Part shown: in pieces, positions 53,930 to 63,296 of the stretch
Numbering within the stretch: the first letter of the stretch is position 1
How the letters are laid out: every line of letters begins with the position of its first letter
Origin: Treponema sp.
GTDB lineage: Bacteria; Spirochaetota; Spirochaetia; Treponematales; Treponemataceae
NCBI RefSeq assembly: GCF_017430385.1
Contig: NZ_JAFRNB010000143.1
Coordinates: 1-64,000 of the forward strand
DNA: 64,000 nt
Direction of reading: 5' to 3'
Made by a program: the position numbers and the translations under genes
Notes under the pieces: generated by a model
Seen by the model: only the letters and a program-made list of their open reading frames with translations
Databases searched by the model: none
What the model was told of the DNA's origin: nothing

Positions 53930-55795
53930 TCAGAATGATTTGTATACAGATTCAAGGCTCTCGTATGCCAGCCATCTCGAATCATTTTTGTCATCAGGAG
54001 CCTTTTTCTCTGCTACCCTTCTCGCCCCTTCCTTCATATCATACAAAAAGCTTTTCCATTGAGATTTCCCGACATCCTTGTTCAAGCCCATTAGAATAAT
54101 CTGCGGAACAAAGCCCAAGTTCGCCGACTGATAGGAATTTCCAGCAAAAACATTATTGAGTGATTCTGGAGAAGTCATCGGCGTATTAATTTTGTTCGTG
54201 AGGTAGACGATGACAAGATTTTCTTCCGGCTCAATGAACACGAGCGTGCCGGTAAATCCCTGATGCCCGAAAGCCCGGCTTGAACAGAGCGAGCCAAAGT
54301 TACGCGCATTCTGAACATCTCCACTAAGCCACCAGCCGAAGCCATAGTCAGCATCCTTAAGATATTGAGGCGAAGTAAACAAATCAATCACATTCCGGCT
54401 GAAAAATTTGTAATTTCCCCAGCCGCCAGTAAGCATAACCGAAGCCAATTTTGCCAAATCCGTCGCGTTTGAAAAAAGACCTGCGTGCCCGGAAACCCCG
54501 CCCATCGCATAAAACGCGTTGGAATCATGAACCTCGCCCTGCAAAGTGTGAGTCCTGCAATTGGTGAACAAAAGTTCCCCAGCATAAGAATTGCCTGTCG
54601 GGTCGGTTGCGGCACAATCCTGTTCGGAAAATCCGTTCTGCAAAGGATTGAAAGTCATGCGTGAAAGACCGAGCGGATTCCAGAAAGTTTCGCGCAAAAA
54701 ATCATCAAGCCGCTGCCCGCTCACTTTTTCCACGACAAAGCACAGGAGCATAAAATCAATATCGCTATAAATAAGTTTTGTGTGTGGCTCGTAAACCAAT
54801 GGCGTGCGACAAATCTGCTGCAGAGTCAGCTCCCGTGTTTCGGGAGAGCCGTCATTTCCAGAAAAAAGCTGGTTTTTGTTTGATCCCACATTGAATTCGT
54901 TTTTTCTGAGATCGTAATTGTCATTGAAGTAAGGATAGCCCGCTGCGAAGCCTGCCGTATGCGACATTACATCACGCACTGTAAGATTCTTCTTCCATTC
55001 CTTGATTTTTTCAAGCGGGATTTTTTCTTTTCCGACAAAATTGACCGAAATCGTGTTATCCGCAAATTCATCGCCCAAGATTTCAGTGATTTTTGTTTCT
55101 GGAGAAAGTTTTTTCTGAGTCACAAGAGCCTGAATCGCATAGGCCACTGTGAACATCTTTGAGACCGAAGCCAAATCGTAGAGCGTATCGTCTGTAACAT
55201 TTGGAGAAGTCGTTACCCTGCCTGTCTCGTCACCTGTCCTGACCGTTCCCCAGGAATTCTGGTACAAGAGCCGGCCGTCCTTAACAACAGCCAGCTGAGC
55301 CGAAGTAAAGCCATTCTTAACATCAGCAGAAATAATCTTATCAATCAGAGCAAAAGATTCTTTTGAAAGCGAAGATTTTTTGAGCTTTCCGTCGAGCACC
55401 ACAGGATAAGGAATCTGAACACGAACAGCCTTTCCCTGCCCCTCAAATTTTACATCAGAAACCTGAAGCGTGTTCAGGCCGTTCCTTGTATATTCTGAAA
55501 TATCAACCGTGTATATTCCTGGAGCCTTGAGCTTTTTTGTATTCACGCGAGTGTCATTAATATAGAAGGAAAATGATTTTACACCTTCCGAGACCGTTAT
55601 GACCGCGTTTCCCTGCCCTTGATAAAACTGAAAAGAGCGGGAATTGTTCGCACTGAAATTTGCATTGCTAATCCAGTCGGGAAATGAAGCATCAATCTGC
55701 CAGTACAGTTCGGCTTCATCGGAAAAAGCAGAGAAAATGATTCGCACGAAAAAGATTGAAATCAAGAAATATTTTTTAAAAATGGATTTTAACAT
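53930..55795 (-). CDS. Exported beta-lactamase-fold serine hydrolase
   Basis: 621 residues. Hydrophobic signal segment at residues ~8-24; an N-terminal beta-rich domain (residues ~25-130) with no family I recognise; then a class C beta-lactamase/esterase-type domain with the SxxK nucleophile in LASVSKMFTVAY, the YxN-type motif in LIYSDIDFMLLC, and HQGFTGTLVFIEPEENLVIVYL near the end (HxG third motif). Such proteins act as D-alanyl-peptidases or esterases on cell-envelope substrates. It lies 30 bases upstream of cobT but is functionally unrelated. Confidence 0.83.
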   Translation of the reverse strand: MLKSIFKKYFLISIFFVRIIFSAFSDEAELYWQIDASFPDWISNANFSANNSRSFQFYQGQGNAVITVSEGVKSFSFYINDTRVNTKKLKAPGIYTVDISEYTRNGLNTLQVSDVKFEGQGKAVRVQIPYPVVLDGKLKKSSLSKESFALIDKIISADVKNGFTSAQLAVVKDGRLLYQNSWGTVRTGDETGRVTTSPNVTDDTLYDLASVSKMFTVAYAIQALVTQKKLSPETKITEILGDEFADNTISVNFVGKEKIPLEKIKEWKKNLTVRDVMSHTAGFAAGYPYFNDNYDLRKNEFNVGSNKNQLFSGNDGSPETRELTLQQICRTPLVYEPHTKLIYSDIDFMLLCFVVEKVSGQRLDDFLRETFWNPLGLSRMTFNPLQNGFSEQDCAATDPTGNSYAGELLFTNCRTHTLQGEVHDSNAFYAMGGVSGHAGLFSNATDLAKLASVMLTGGWGNYKFFSRNVIDLFTSPQYLKDADYGFGWWLSGDVQNARNFGSLCSSRAFGHQGFTGTLVFIEPEENLVIVYLTNKINTPMTSPESLNNVFAGNSYQSANLGFVPQIILMGLNKDVGKSQWKSFLYDMKEGARRVAEKKAPDDKNDSRWLAYESLESVYKSF

Positions 55796-55823
55796 GAAAA
55801 CTTATCCTACCAATTCCGAAATA

Positions 55824-57785
55824 TTAGCTGCCTGATTTCAACTTATATGTTCCATCGGCGATTTTCGCAAGGATTTCTTCGTAAGGCATGGGCTTTCCAA
55901 AGAAAAATCCCTGCAACCGGCCGCAACCACATTCACGCAAAAAGTCCACCATTTCCTGAGTCTCAACGCCTTCGGTAAGGCTCTGCATGTTCAGACTTTT
56001 TGAAAGGCTGATGATTGACTGAATTATCTTGTGGGCATTGTCGTTCCCGCTGAAATTCTTTAGGAATTCCATGTCGATTTTGAGCAGGTCAAATTTGAAA
56101 TCTTTGAGAACATTCATTGAAGAATAACCTGATCCGAAATCATCAAGCCAAATCACATAGCCCAAACCATGAAGCCTATCCATCGCTTCCTGCAAGCCTT
56201 TAACATCCTTGGAAAGTGCGCTTTCGGTAATCTCGACATGCAGAAGATTCTTTGGAATCTGATATTTTTTGACGAGAGATTCAAGCTCGGCGACAGCATC
56301 CATAAGCTCAAAGTCAAGCCGGGAAAAATTCATGGATGTCGGAAGCACAGGAAGATTTTTGTCCAGACAATCACGCATCTGCTGGCACACGCTCTCGTAA
56401 ATGCACTTGTCGAGCTTATAAATCTGCCGGATTTCTTCAAGGAGCGGAATGAACTGCGATGGCGAAAGGAAGCCAATCTCTGGGTCAATCCAGCGGGCAA
56501 GAGCCTCAAAACCGCAGAGAGTTCCGTCCTCGGCCCAGATAACCGGCTGATAATAGACTTTTATGTAGCCGTTCTGAACAGCCTTGTCGATATTGTTAAG
56601 AACATATTGGCGGAGCCTGTACTGATTCTGCAAGGTTTCATCATAAAACTTGACCGGCTCCTCATCAACATTCTTGATAAGTGACATCGCATAGCTCGCA
56701 CGGTCAACGGCATGGCGCGGCTCGACATTATCATGCGTGACAGGATATACACCGGCCTTCAAATCAAGGTAGACTTCAACACTTCGTTCAGCCCTAAACC
56801 AGTCACGCCCTCTCCTTCCCTTTTCGATGTAATCTTCTTTTGCGGTGAGAATGACGAACTTATCATTGGAATGGCGGGCAAAAGGCTCTCCTTCAAATTC
56901 TACAGAAATAATTTGAGCCATGAATTTTAAAAGCGCGTCCCCTGTCTCATAACCAAAACGGTCATTGTAAGTCTTAAAATTCGTGATGTCGCAAATGATG
57001 TAGACCGGGTGTTTTCCTTCGGCGAGGCATTTTTTGCAATATTTAGCCGCCACTTCCTCGAATTTGCGCATGTTCGGAATATTCGTGAGGTCATCGGTGA
57101 CAGCAGCTTTTTCAAGCATGTAAGATTTCCAGGCTTCTTTGTGCCTCTGGATGTAAGCACTGATTTCCAAAATTGCGAGCGTAATCACAAAAGTTGTATA
57201 ATTGACGATTTCAGCCTCGCTCATGTGCCACGGCTTTCCGTCCCTGCCAACAGCAAAATGATTGACGATGTATACGAATGCAACCGCAGGAATAAGCGTG
57301 ACTAAAAGTGAGATATACGGGCGCCAGATAACGATAATGCTTCCGGTCATAATCATCGTGAGGAAGCAGGTAATCATTCTGCCGCGGGAAAGATCGAACA
57401 GCGAAGTGGATGTGCCGAAATAAAGCCCCAGCAAGAAATAAAGGAAAATGAAAAGACGGATGAATTTTTTGGATTTATTGAGCCGCCCGCAAAGATATAA
57501 TATAGAATAAAGACACAATAAACCGGCGGCGGAAAGAAGAACCCAATAGCCCCAGGTGCTTTTGAAAAATGATGCGACTGTAGGAAAACGCTCCCAATGC
57601 CTGACAAGCTGGCGGATAAGCATCCAGATTTCAATAGCCATTACTATAGCCGTAAGATTCCGCGTGCTTTGAGCATCCGCTTCTCTTAAATAGTCTTCAA
57701 CATAATCAGGATTCTTGTAAAAGCCAAGTAACTGGCGAATATACCCCCAAAGCCCTTTTTTCTCCATCAGACGAATAAACCTCAA
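55824..57785 (-). CDS. Membrane GGDEF-EAL c-di-GMP phosphodiesterase, paralogue
   Basis: 653 residues, same architecture as the protein at 39688: an N-terminal membrane region (~45-215), a degenerate GGDEF (ARHSNDKFVIL), and an intact EAL domain (GFEALARWIDPE, VEITESAL, WLDDFGSGYSSMN, LLKIDMEFL, TEGVETQEMV). Numerous shared phrases (YVLNNIDKA, GYIKVYYQPVIWAEDGTLCGFEALARW-type core) show recent duplication. c-di-GMP hydrolysis predicted. Confidence 0.9.
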   Translation of the reverse strand: MRFIRLMEKKGLWGYIRQLLGFYKNPDYVEDYLREADAQSTRNLTAIVMAIEIWMLIRQLVRHWERFPTVASFFKSTWGYWVLLSAAGLLCLYSILYLCGRLNKSKKFIRLFIFLYFLLGLYFGTSTSLFDLSRGRMITCFLTMIMTGSIIVIWRPYISLLVTLIPAVAFVYIVNHFAVGRDGKPWHMSEAEIVNYTTFVITLAILEISAYIQRHKEAWKSYMLEKAAVTDDLTNIPNMRKFEEVAAKYCKKCLAEGKHPVYIICDITNFKTYNDRFGYETGDALLKFMAQIISVEFEGEPFARHSNDKFVILTAKEDYIEKGRRGRDWFRAERSVEVYLDLKAGVYPVTHDNVEPRHAVDRASYAMSLIKNVDEEPVKFYDETLQNQYRLRQYVLNNIDKAVQNGYIKVYYQPVIWAEDGTLCGFEALARWIDPEIGFLSPSQFIPLLEEIRQIYKLDKCIYESVCQQMRDCLDKNLPVLPTSMNFSRLDFELMDAVAELESLVKKYQIPKNLLHVEITESALSKDVKGLQEAMDRLHGLGYVIWLDDFGSGYSSMNVLKDFKFDLLKIDMEFLKNFSGNDNAHKIIQSIISLSKSLNMQSLTEGVETQEMVDFLRECGCGRLQGFFFGKPMPYEEILAKIADGTYKLKSGS

Positions 57786-57857
57786 AAATAATTATATACT
57801 AGTTTCAGAATACTTCAACAGTTACTTGTAAAAAGAACGCTTTTTTCGCTTCAAAAA

Positions 57858-58513
57858 CTATGAGGATTTCGCCGCAAAACGATAGCTTCCAGCCGCCTCA
57901 TTCCAAAATCCATGACGAAGTTTTTCCAGCAGTTGCTTAGAATCAGCCGAACCAGCCTTTTCAATTGCAGTCGAAAGAACCAGGAGCGCATCGTAAACCT
58001 GCAATGCCTCCTGGTCAGGTTCGTAACCAAACTTTTCTTTGAATAAAGAATAGAATTCCTTAAAACGCGGATGTTCGCTCTCAACATCATAATTTGATAC
58101 TGCAAAAATCTTTCCGTTTTCAGCAGCACTGAGATTTTCGTTCAAAAGCGGATCATCAAAAGGATCTGAACCGACAATCGGACAATTTATTCCGTTTTCC
58201 CTGATAATCGAAATCACCTGCTGAATCAAAGGCATACGCCCTGCCAGAAAAATTGCATCGAACATGAAATTATTCTTCCATCGTTTGGTCATTCGATCGA
58301 GCAAGGAAGAGAAATGTCAGAATATCCGTGACCGATTACCGCACAAATCTCATTGTCCGAAGCAATCTGATATGCCGTGGTCATTCCGCTGATTGAATTG
58401 CCGCCGTCATCAAATTTAACAAGTTCCAGATGCACAGGAAGAAGCCCGTCAACGTTTATCTTATCCTGAGCAAGAAGCGCGCCTTCCCACATTTTGCTAC
58501 TCAGGCTTTTCAA
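57858..58513 (-). pseudogene. Remnant of a type I periplasmic binding protein gene
   Basis: Two frames overlap at 58289-58304. The first (from 58513) reads KMWEGALLAQDKINVDGLLPV...ICAVIGHGYSDISLPCS, the N-terminal lobe of a LivJ/UrtA-type binding protein lacking its signal peptide. The second begins ...FDAIFLAGRMPLIQQVISIIRENG and continues to the C-terminus at 57858. The central ~100 residues between the two parts are absent, so an internal deletion with a frame change is likely. Its 5' end abuts the truncated transporter gene. Confidence 0.7.
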
Positions 58514-59885
58514 AACCTAGCAGCATACGCATGAGAGTAGACTTGCCAGCCCCACTCGTTCCGACAACAGCAACAAATTCCCCCTCTTTTATGCTCATGT
58601 TCACATCTTTGAGAACTAGCGGAGAATCCGGGAAATATCGGAAATTCAGATGACTGATTTCGATGTTGCCCCTGAGCTTATCAATCGGCGGCTTTGAAGC
58701 TTCAAACTCCGGCTTGGCATCAAGAATCGGCTGGATTCTTTTTGAAAGAGGAATTACATTTCGGATTTGGAGCAAAGCACCGGCTACGCCCAAAAATGCC
58801 TCCTGAAATGAAGAATAGGAACTAAGGAAGGCCATGAAAGTTCCCGTTGTAAGCCCAGTAATTGCCTGCATTTTTAAGCCACGGCCATACAGATAATAGA
58901 AGATAACGCTTACAACCGTTGGATAAACCGCATTAATCAGAGAACTGACGATACCAACCAGACCAAGAGTGTAGCTGACTTTTGTCTGCCGGATATACTC
59001 ATTCGACCACTGGGTAAAGAAGCGTTTTTCAGAATGAGAATTCGTGATTTTTTCGATACCGTTCAGGAACTGGAGCAACATACCCTGAATCTTTCCCTGA
59101 CAATCAATCAGCATTTTTTCCCATTTGTAGGTAAGCCAGCAGAAAACAGCGGAAATCAAAATCGGGAAGATGCAGAATAAAATGCTCCATTTAGCAAAAT
59201 AGCCGGAAAATCGGAAACACTGAATCAGATAGACAAAACTGAAAATAAAATTCATAAAAACCGAAAGGACGATGTTAAAAATTGCCTTGCGGATTTCGGA
59301 AATTGTCATTGTGCGGGCAGCCAAATCACCCGAAGAAAAACCTTTGAAAAAATCAACAGGGAGCTTTAAAAGCCTGTCCATGACCGCCGCTTCCAAATCG
59401 CTGTTGTTTTTGTTTTTTATGAGCGCGACAGGAATAAGGTTGTCGGAAGTATCATTTTCATTCGAAATATCAATCTCGCCGTCTTTTTTGTAGAAGCCGA
59501 TTAAGTGCCCGTTGTCTTCTTTGTACCATTTTTCACGAAGCACGACCTCGCGCACTCGAATGGTATTGTCTTTGGCAAGTTTTTGCACGCCTGCCTTTGT
59601 AGGCTCATAGCTTTTGTCAAAATTAGGATCTGTCGGCTCAGAGAATTCTACTTCAGTTCCGTTCGTTCCAGCAAGAATGATGTCGTACTTTTCGTTGCCA
59701 GAAATGTTCGGGAAACTTTCGCCCTCGCCGAAATTAGCAATCTCATGTCTAGCTCCAGTCCGACCGTCACCAAGTTTCTTAACAAGGAAGAGATAGCCGT
59801 GACCATGAAGAACCTTGATTTCGCAGGCCGAACCGTCAAGAGTGAGAATATTTGTGTTGTTGATTTTAAATATATCTTTCTTCAT
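58497..59885 (-). pseudogene. Truncated NHLM-type peptide-export ABC transporter (ABC2-like)
   Basis: 462 residues. The N-terminus ([23 protein letters not shown]...[17 protein letters not shown]) and the later [24 protein letters not shown], transmembrane segments and NBD start ([36 protein letters not shown]) match the permease/ATPase of NHLP-leader bacteriocin systems. The protein stops just after Walker A, with no signature or Walker B, and the region before LKLPVDFF is much shorter than usual. Not functional as an ATPase. The junction with the binding-protein remnant is at about 58500. Confidence 0.72.
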
Positions 59886-59886
59886 A

Positions 59887-60380
59887 TTACATCGTCCTGA
59901 CCAGTTCGCTGTACATGCCGCCCTGCTCCATCAGTTCGTCGTGCGTACCACGCTGGACTATATTTCCGTGATCGAGAACGATTATTTCGTCGGAGTCGCG
60001 GATTGTTGAGAGGCGGTGCGCGATTATTATGCTTGTACAGCCACGGCGGCGGATGTTTTGGTCAACTGTCTGCTCGGTGATTGCGTCGAGTGCGCTGGTG
60101 GCTTCGTCCATGATTATGATTCTTGGATTTGTGGCAAGTGCGCGGGCAATCTCGAGTCTTTGCCTTTGACCGCCGCTGAAGTTACGACCGCCCTCACTTA
60201 CCTGTGAAAAATAGCCACCTTGCCGCGAAGTGATTACATCGTGTATGCACGCGTCTTTTGCGGCCTGAATGTAGACATCTTCTGGAATTGTGGTGTTCCA
60301 CATCGTGATGTTGTCTTTGATTGTTCCCTCAAAAAGCGAAATACTCTGATTAACCACGGAACATGAAAAAATCATTTTCT
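59887..60380 (-). pseudogene. C-terminal ATPase fragment of a second NHLM-type ABC transporter
   Basis: Only the second half of an ABC ATPase remains: [41 protein letters not shown] (signature), [13 protein letters not shown] (Walker B) and [10 protein letters not shown]. The peptidase, membrane and Walker A regions are missing; the frame upstream of ~60380 belongs to a different gene. It ends one base before the ABC2-like gene starts, the normal ABC1-ABC2 order in NHLM clusters. Confidence 0.75.
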
Positions 60381-60667
60381 GAGCCAGAAGCTTTAAGCGA
60401 CTCAATCTTTTCGATTCCAGACATTGTGATACCGCTGAGCTTGCCGCCTTCCATTTCAATTTTAAAAATTACACCCGCGATAAGCCCGGAGCCAATGCCC
60501 GTGGATGCCGCTCCGATAATTACGGAACAAACTGCAATAGCCGCAAAAATAAGGATTTTCTTCCATGCAGCCTTAAACTGGCTGGAAATAGATTCACATT
60601 CCTTCTGCAAATCCGCGACTTCAAGTTGTGGATAAATATGATGAATTGCCGAAAAAGCAATTTCCAT
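60350..60667 (-). CDS. Small membrane protein of unknown origin
   Basis: 105 residues from the ATG at 60667, one base after the upstream binding-protein stop (TAAAATG). A hydrophilic N-terminus ([22 protein letters not shown]) leads into one Ala/Ile-rich membrane helix ([27 protein letters not shown]) and a short tail that ends inside the ABC fragment in another frame. It may be the 5' end of a gene cut by the deletion that removed most of ABC1, or a real small protein. Not recognised. Confidence 0.45.
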   Translation of the reverse strand: MEIAFSAIHHIYPQLEVADLQKECESISSQFKAAWKKILIFAAIAVCSVIIGAASTGIGSGLIAGVIFKIEMEGGKLSGITMSGIEKIESLKASGSENDFFMFRG

Positions 60668-60668
60668 T

Positions 60669-61916
60669 TTACCAGAGCTTTGAAAATGCACTGACGGCAT
60701 CAGATTTCGATACTTTTCCTGCGGCATAATCAAAGACATTTTCGGCAAAAGCCTTGATTACAGCATTGTCTTCCATGACAGGAAGCATTGGATTAATTGC
60801 CCCCCGGTTGAAGCGGATTTTCATGAGCGCGGAATATTGCATGGACTCCAGCATATTGTTTTCGAGCAGAGCCGTGAGACTCTTATTGCTGACAGGAACT
60901 CCCTTGTCATTTTTCTGAAGAAGGGCAAAATTCTGATTGTTCAGAAGGTAATTCAGGAATTTTGCGGCAGTTTTTGGATTCTTGCAGTCTTTTTTAATCG
61001 CATACATTGAAGCCGGCTTTAAATACCAGCCTGATTCAGTGGCACCAGGAGTCTGGATGAAATTCCCAAGAACGGCACTTCCGCCGATGGAGTCAGCTTC
61101 TTTTGCAAACAGGGAAATTTCGTTGCACCACAAAATCGCGCCGACAATCTTTTTGTCCTTTATGGCACTCAGTTTGATTCCCCGCTTTGGAGAATAAATC
61201 ACATGCTCATCAAGAAGCAGCTTCATAAAATCAAAAATCTGGCCAAGCTCTGACTCAGAAATATTGAGCTTCCCGTTCACCGTAAACACTTTTTTGGAAA
61301 AAGTCTGCTCAAACCACGCAATCGCAAGGAAAAGAATGTGACGGTTGCTCAGAGTGAACACATACATGTCCTTCTGCCTTAAAAATTTTGCCAGAGAAAA
61401 AAGCTCGTCCCAAGTCGAAGGAATTTTCAGGGAATTTCTTTCAAAAAAATTTTTGTCATAGACAGGAATCGCCGTGTTGAATGCAATCGGAATCGCGTTC
61501 AGTTTGCCGGCGACTGTTCCATAAGACAAATCATTAATCGTATAGTTGTAAAGATTTATATAATCAGAAAGCTTGTTGATGTCATAAAATCCCTTCCCGT
61601 CTGGAGAATATTTTGCGAGCCACTCAAAATTTATCTGCATCACATCGGCACATTCACCAGTCTTGAAAGATTCCGCACAATTCTTTTCGTATTGGCTCCA
61701 AGTGTTATATTTCGGCTCAATTTTAATGGAAGGATTTTCAGATTCAAAAAGTTCGATTCCTTTCAGCGTGTACTCAGCCCGGCCTTCATTTCCCCACCAT
61801 GAAAACTGAATCACGGACTGACCTTCATCCTTTACGGCAGAACAGGCGACAACAAAAAAGCAGAGAAAAACAACTATAATAGAAAGAAAATGCTTATTTT
61901 TCAGCATAGATTTCAT
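60669..61916 (-). CDS. Orphan extracellular solute-binding lipoprotein, family 1
   Basis: 415 residues; lipobox VVAC, Cys25. MalE-type features: FSWWGNEGRAEYTLKGIELFESENPSI, FKTGECADVMQINFEWL, IPIAFNTAIPVYDKNFF and SLKIPSTWDELFSLAKFLRQK. No permease gene is nearby. Its start overlaps the HD-GYP gene by 23 bases, so the pair is cotranslated; it is probably the ligand-binding partner of that membrane sensor rather than a transporter part (inference). Confidence 0.86.
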   Translation of the reverse strand: MKSMLKNKHFLSIIVVFLCFFVVACSAVKDEGQSVIQFSWWGNEGRAEYTLKGIELFESENPSIKIEPKYNTWSQYEKNCAESFKTGECADVMQINFEWLAKYSPDGKGFYDINKLSDYINLYNYTINDLSYGTVAGKLNAIPIAFNTAIPVYDKNFFERNSLKIPSTWDELFSLAKFLRQKDMYVFTLSNRHILFLAIAWFEQTFSKKVFTVNGKLNISESELGQIFDFMKLLLDEHVIYSPKRGIKLSAIKDKKIVGAILWCNEISLFAKEADSIGGSAVLGNFIQTPGATESGWYLKPASMYAIKKDCKNPKTAAKFLNYLLNNQNFALLQKNDKGVPVSNKSLTALLENNMLESMQYSALMKIRFNRGAINPMLPVMEDNAVIKAFAENVFDYAAGKVSKSDAVSAFSKLW

Positions 61917-63216
61917 CTTTCAGCTCCAAGAACAACTCCACGACAGCAGGATCAAAATGCTCGCCCGACTCACGCTCGATCAGGGCAAAGGCATCTTTGT
62001 AGCTCATCGGCTTTTTATAGCACCGTTCGGAAACAAGGGCATCGAACACATCGGCCACGGCCATAATCCGCGCACAAAGAGGAATTTCCTTGCCGGATTT
62101 TCCGTTCGGGTAGCCGCTTCCGTTCCATTTTTCGTGATGATATTTCGCAATGTCCGAGGCGATGTCCACATATTTTTTATCAGCAACGCCACCGATAATA
62201 TCATAGACAATTTTTCCGCCCGCGCTCGCATGGGTCTTCATTATTTCAAATTCTTCCGGCGTAAATTTGCCCGGCTTGTTCAGGATTGCGTCTGGAATCA
62301 CGATTTTGCCCAAGTCGTGCATAGGGGCAGCCCTCGTCACATTATCAATGTATTCTTCAGTAAGGATTTCGCTCCACTTTCCTTTCTTTTTGGCTTGTCT
62401 CAGAATCATGTTCACAAGATGGCTCGTCCGTTTTACATGCTGGCCAGTCTCGCCGCTCCTACTTTCTACAAGATCGGCAATCCCCATAATCGTCTTATTC
62501 TGAATTTCAAAAATCCGCATTTCATTGGCTTCGGACTTTGATTGAAAGAATTTATTTTTTTCCTCAAGTTCTTTTAAAACCTTGTGCGTGTAAATCGTGC
62601 TGTTCACGAGTGAAAAAATGAGCACGATGAAGCCGATTATTGAAAAATATTTCGTTGATTTGAGGTGAGAATCCATCTGGGCCTTTGACTGCCCGATATA
62701 CACCTTCGACATCTCGGAAAGCGTGCTGATGCTCAAATTTACCCTGGACATAAGCGGGAAAACAAAAGTGTTCATGAACTGGGAAATCGATTCCGTTGAC
62801 TCAACATCTTTCATCGTCAGAAGAACCCGGTTATAATTCAGATAGTTGAGAACATCATCATTAACGCTTCTGAACAAACGCTCCTTTTCAGAATCACGCT
62901 CCATTTTTTTTGTTATCTCGCCATGTGTTATCAGCTGCTGGCGGATTCCAAGCTCTACATTATCAAGTTCCTTCAGTCGTTCTTCCTGAGTTATTTTTGA
63001 CGAAATCATGAACGAAGCCATGTTGTACTCGTATTTATACAAGAGGCTCCGGATTTCCTCGACATCGGCCTTTTCAACAAAAACCTGATTTATCATGGAA
63101 TTGTAAAGTCTTGCCTGAACATCCATGCAATACCTGAGATAGAGAATTCCCAAAATTCCGACGAACTGAGCAACAAAAATTACAGCTAAAGCGCTTATTG
63201 AAAGACTCTTCTTCAC
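61894..63216 (-). CDS. Membrane HD-GYP c-di-GMP phosphodiesterase
   Basis: 440 residues with a GTG start. N-terminal TM helix (~8-28), periplasmic four-helix-like region (~30-185), second TM (~188-208), then HD-GYP: HVKRTSHLV, PMHDLGKIVIPD (HD), LNKPGKFTPEEFEIMKTH, YHHEKWNGSGYPNGKSG (GYP) and ARIMAVADVFDALVSERCYK. All catalytic motifs are present. It hydrolyses c-di-GMP to pGpG/GMP. TATAAT (63230-63225) ends 8 nt before the GTG, predicting a leaderless mRNA. Confidence 0.9.
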   Translation of the reverse strand: MKKSLSISALAVIFVAQFVGILGILYLRYCMDVQARLYNSMINQVFVEKADVEEIRSLLYKYEYNMASFMISSKITQEERLKELDNVELGIRQQLITHGEITKKMERDSEKERLFRSVNDDVLNYLNYNRVLLTMKDVESTESISQFMNTFVFPLMSRVNLSISTLSEMSKVYIGQSKAQMDSHLKSTKYFSIIGFIVLIFSLVNSTIYTHKVLKELEEKNKFFQSKSEANEMRIFEIQNKTIMGIADLVESRSGETGQHVKRTSHLVNMILRQAKKKGKWSEILTEEYIDNVTRAAPMHDLGKIVIPDAILNKPGKFTPEEFEIMKTHASAGGKIVYDIIGGVADKKYVDIASDIAKYHHEKWNGSGYPNGKSGKEIPLCARIMAVADVFDALVSERCYKKPMSYKDAFALIERESGEHFDPAVVELFLELKDEIYAEK

Positions 63217-63296
63217 AAAATAAAATTATACCACGCTTTTTAAAAAATGGTAAAAAATTCTTGCTTTGATTCCTGTTCCGAAGATTTTACCGGAAG

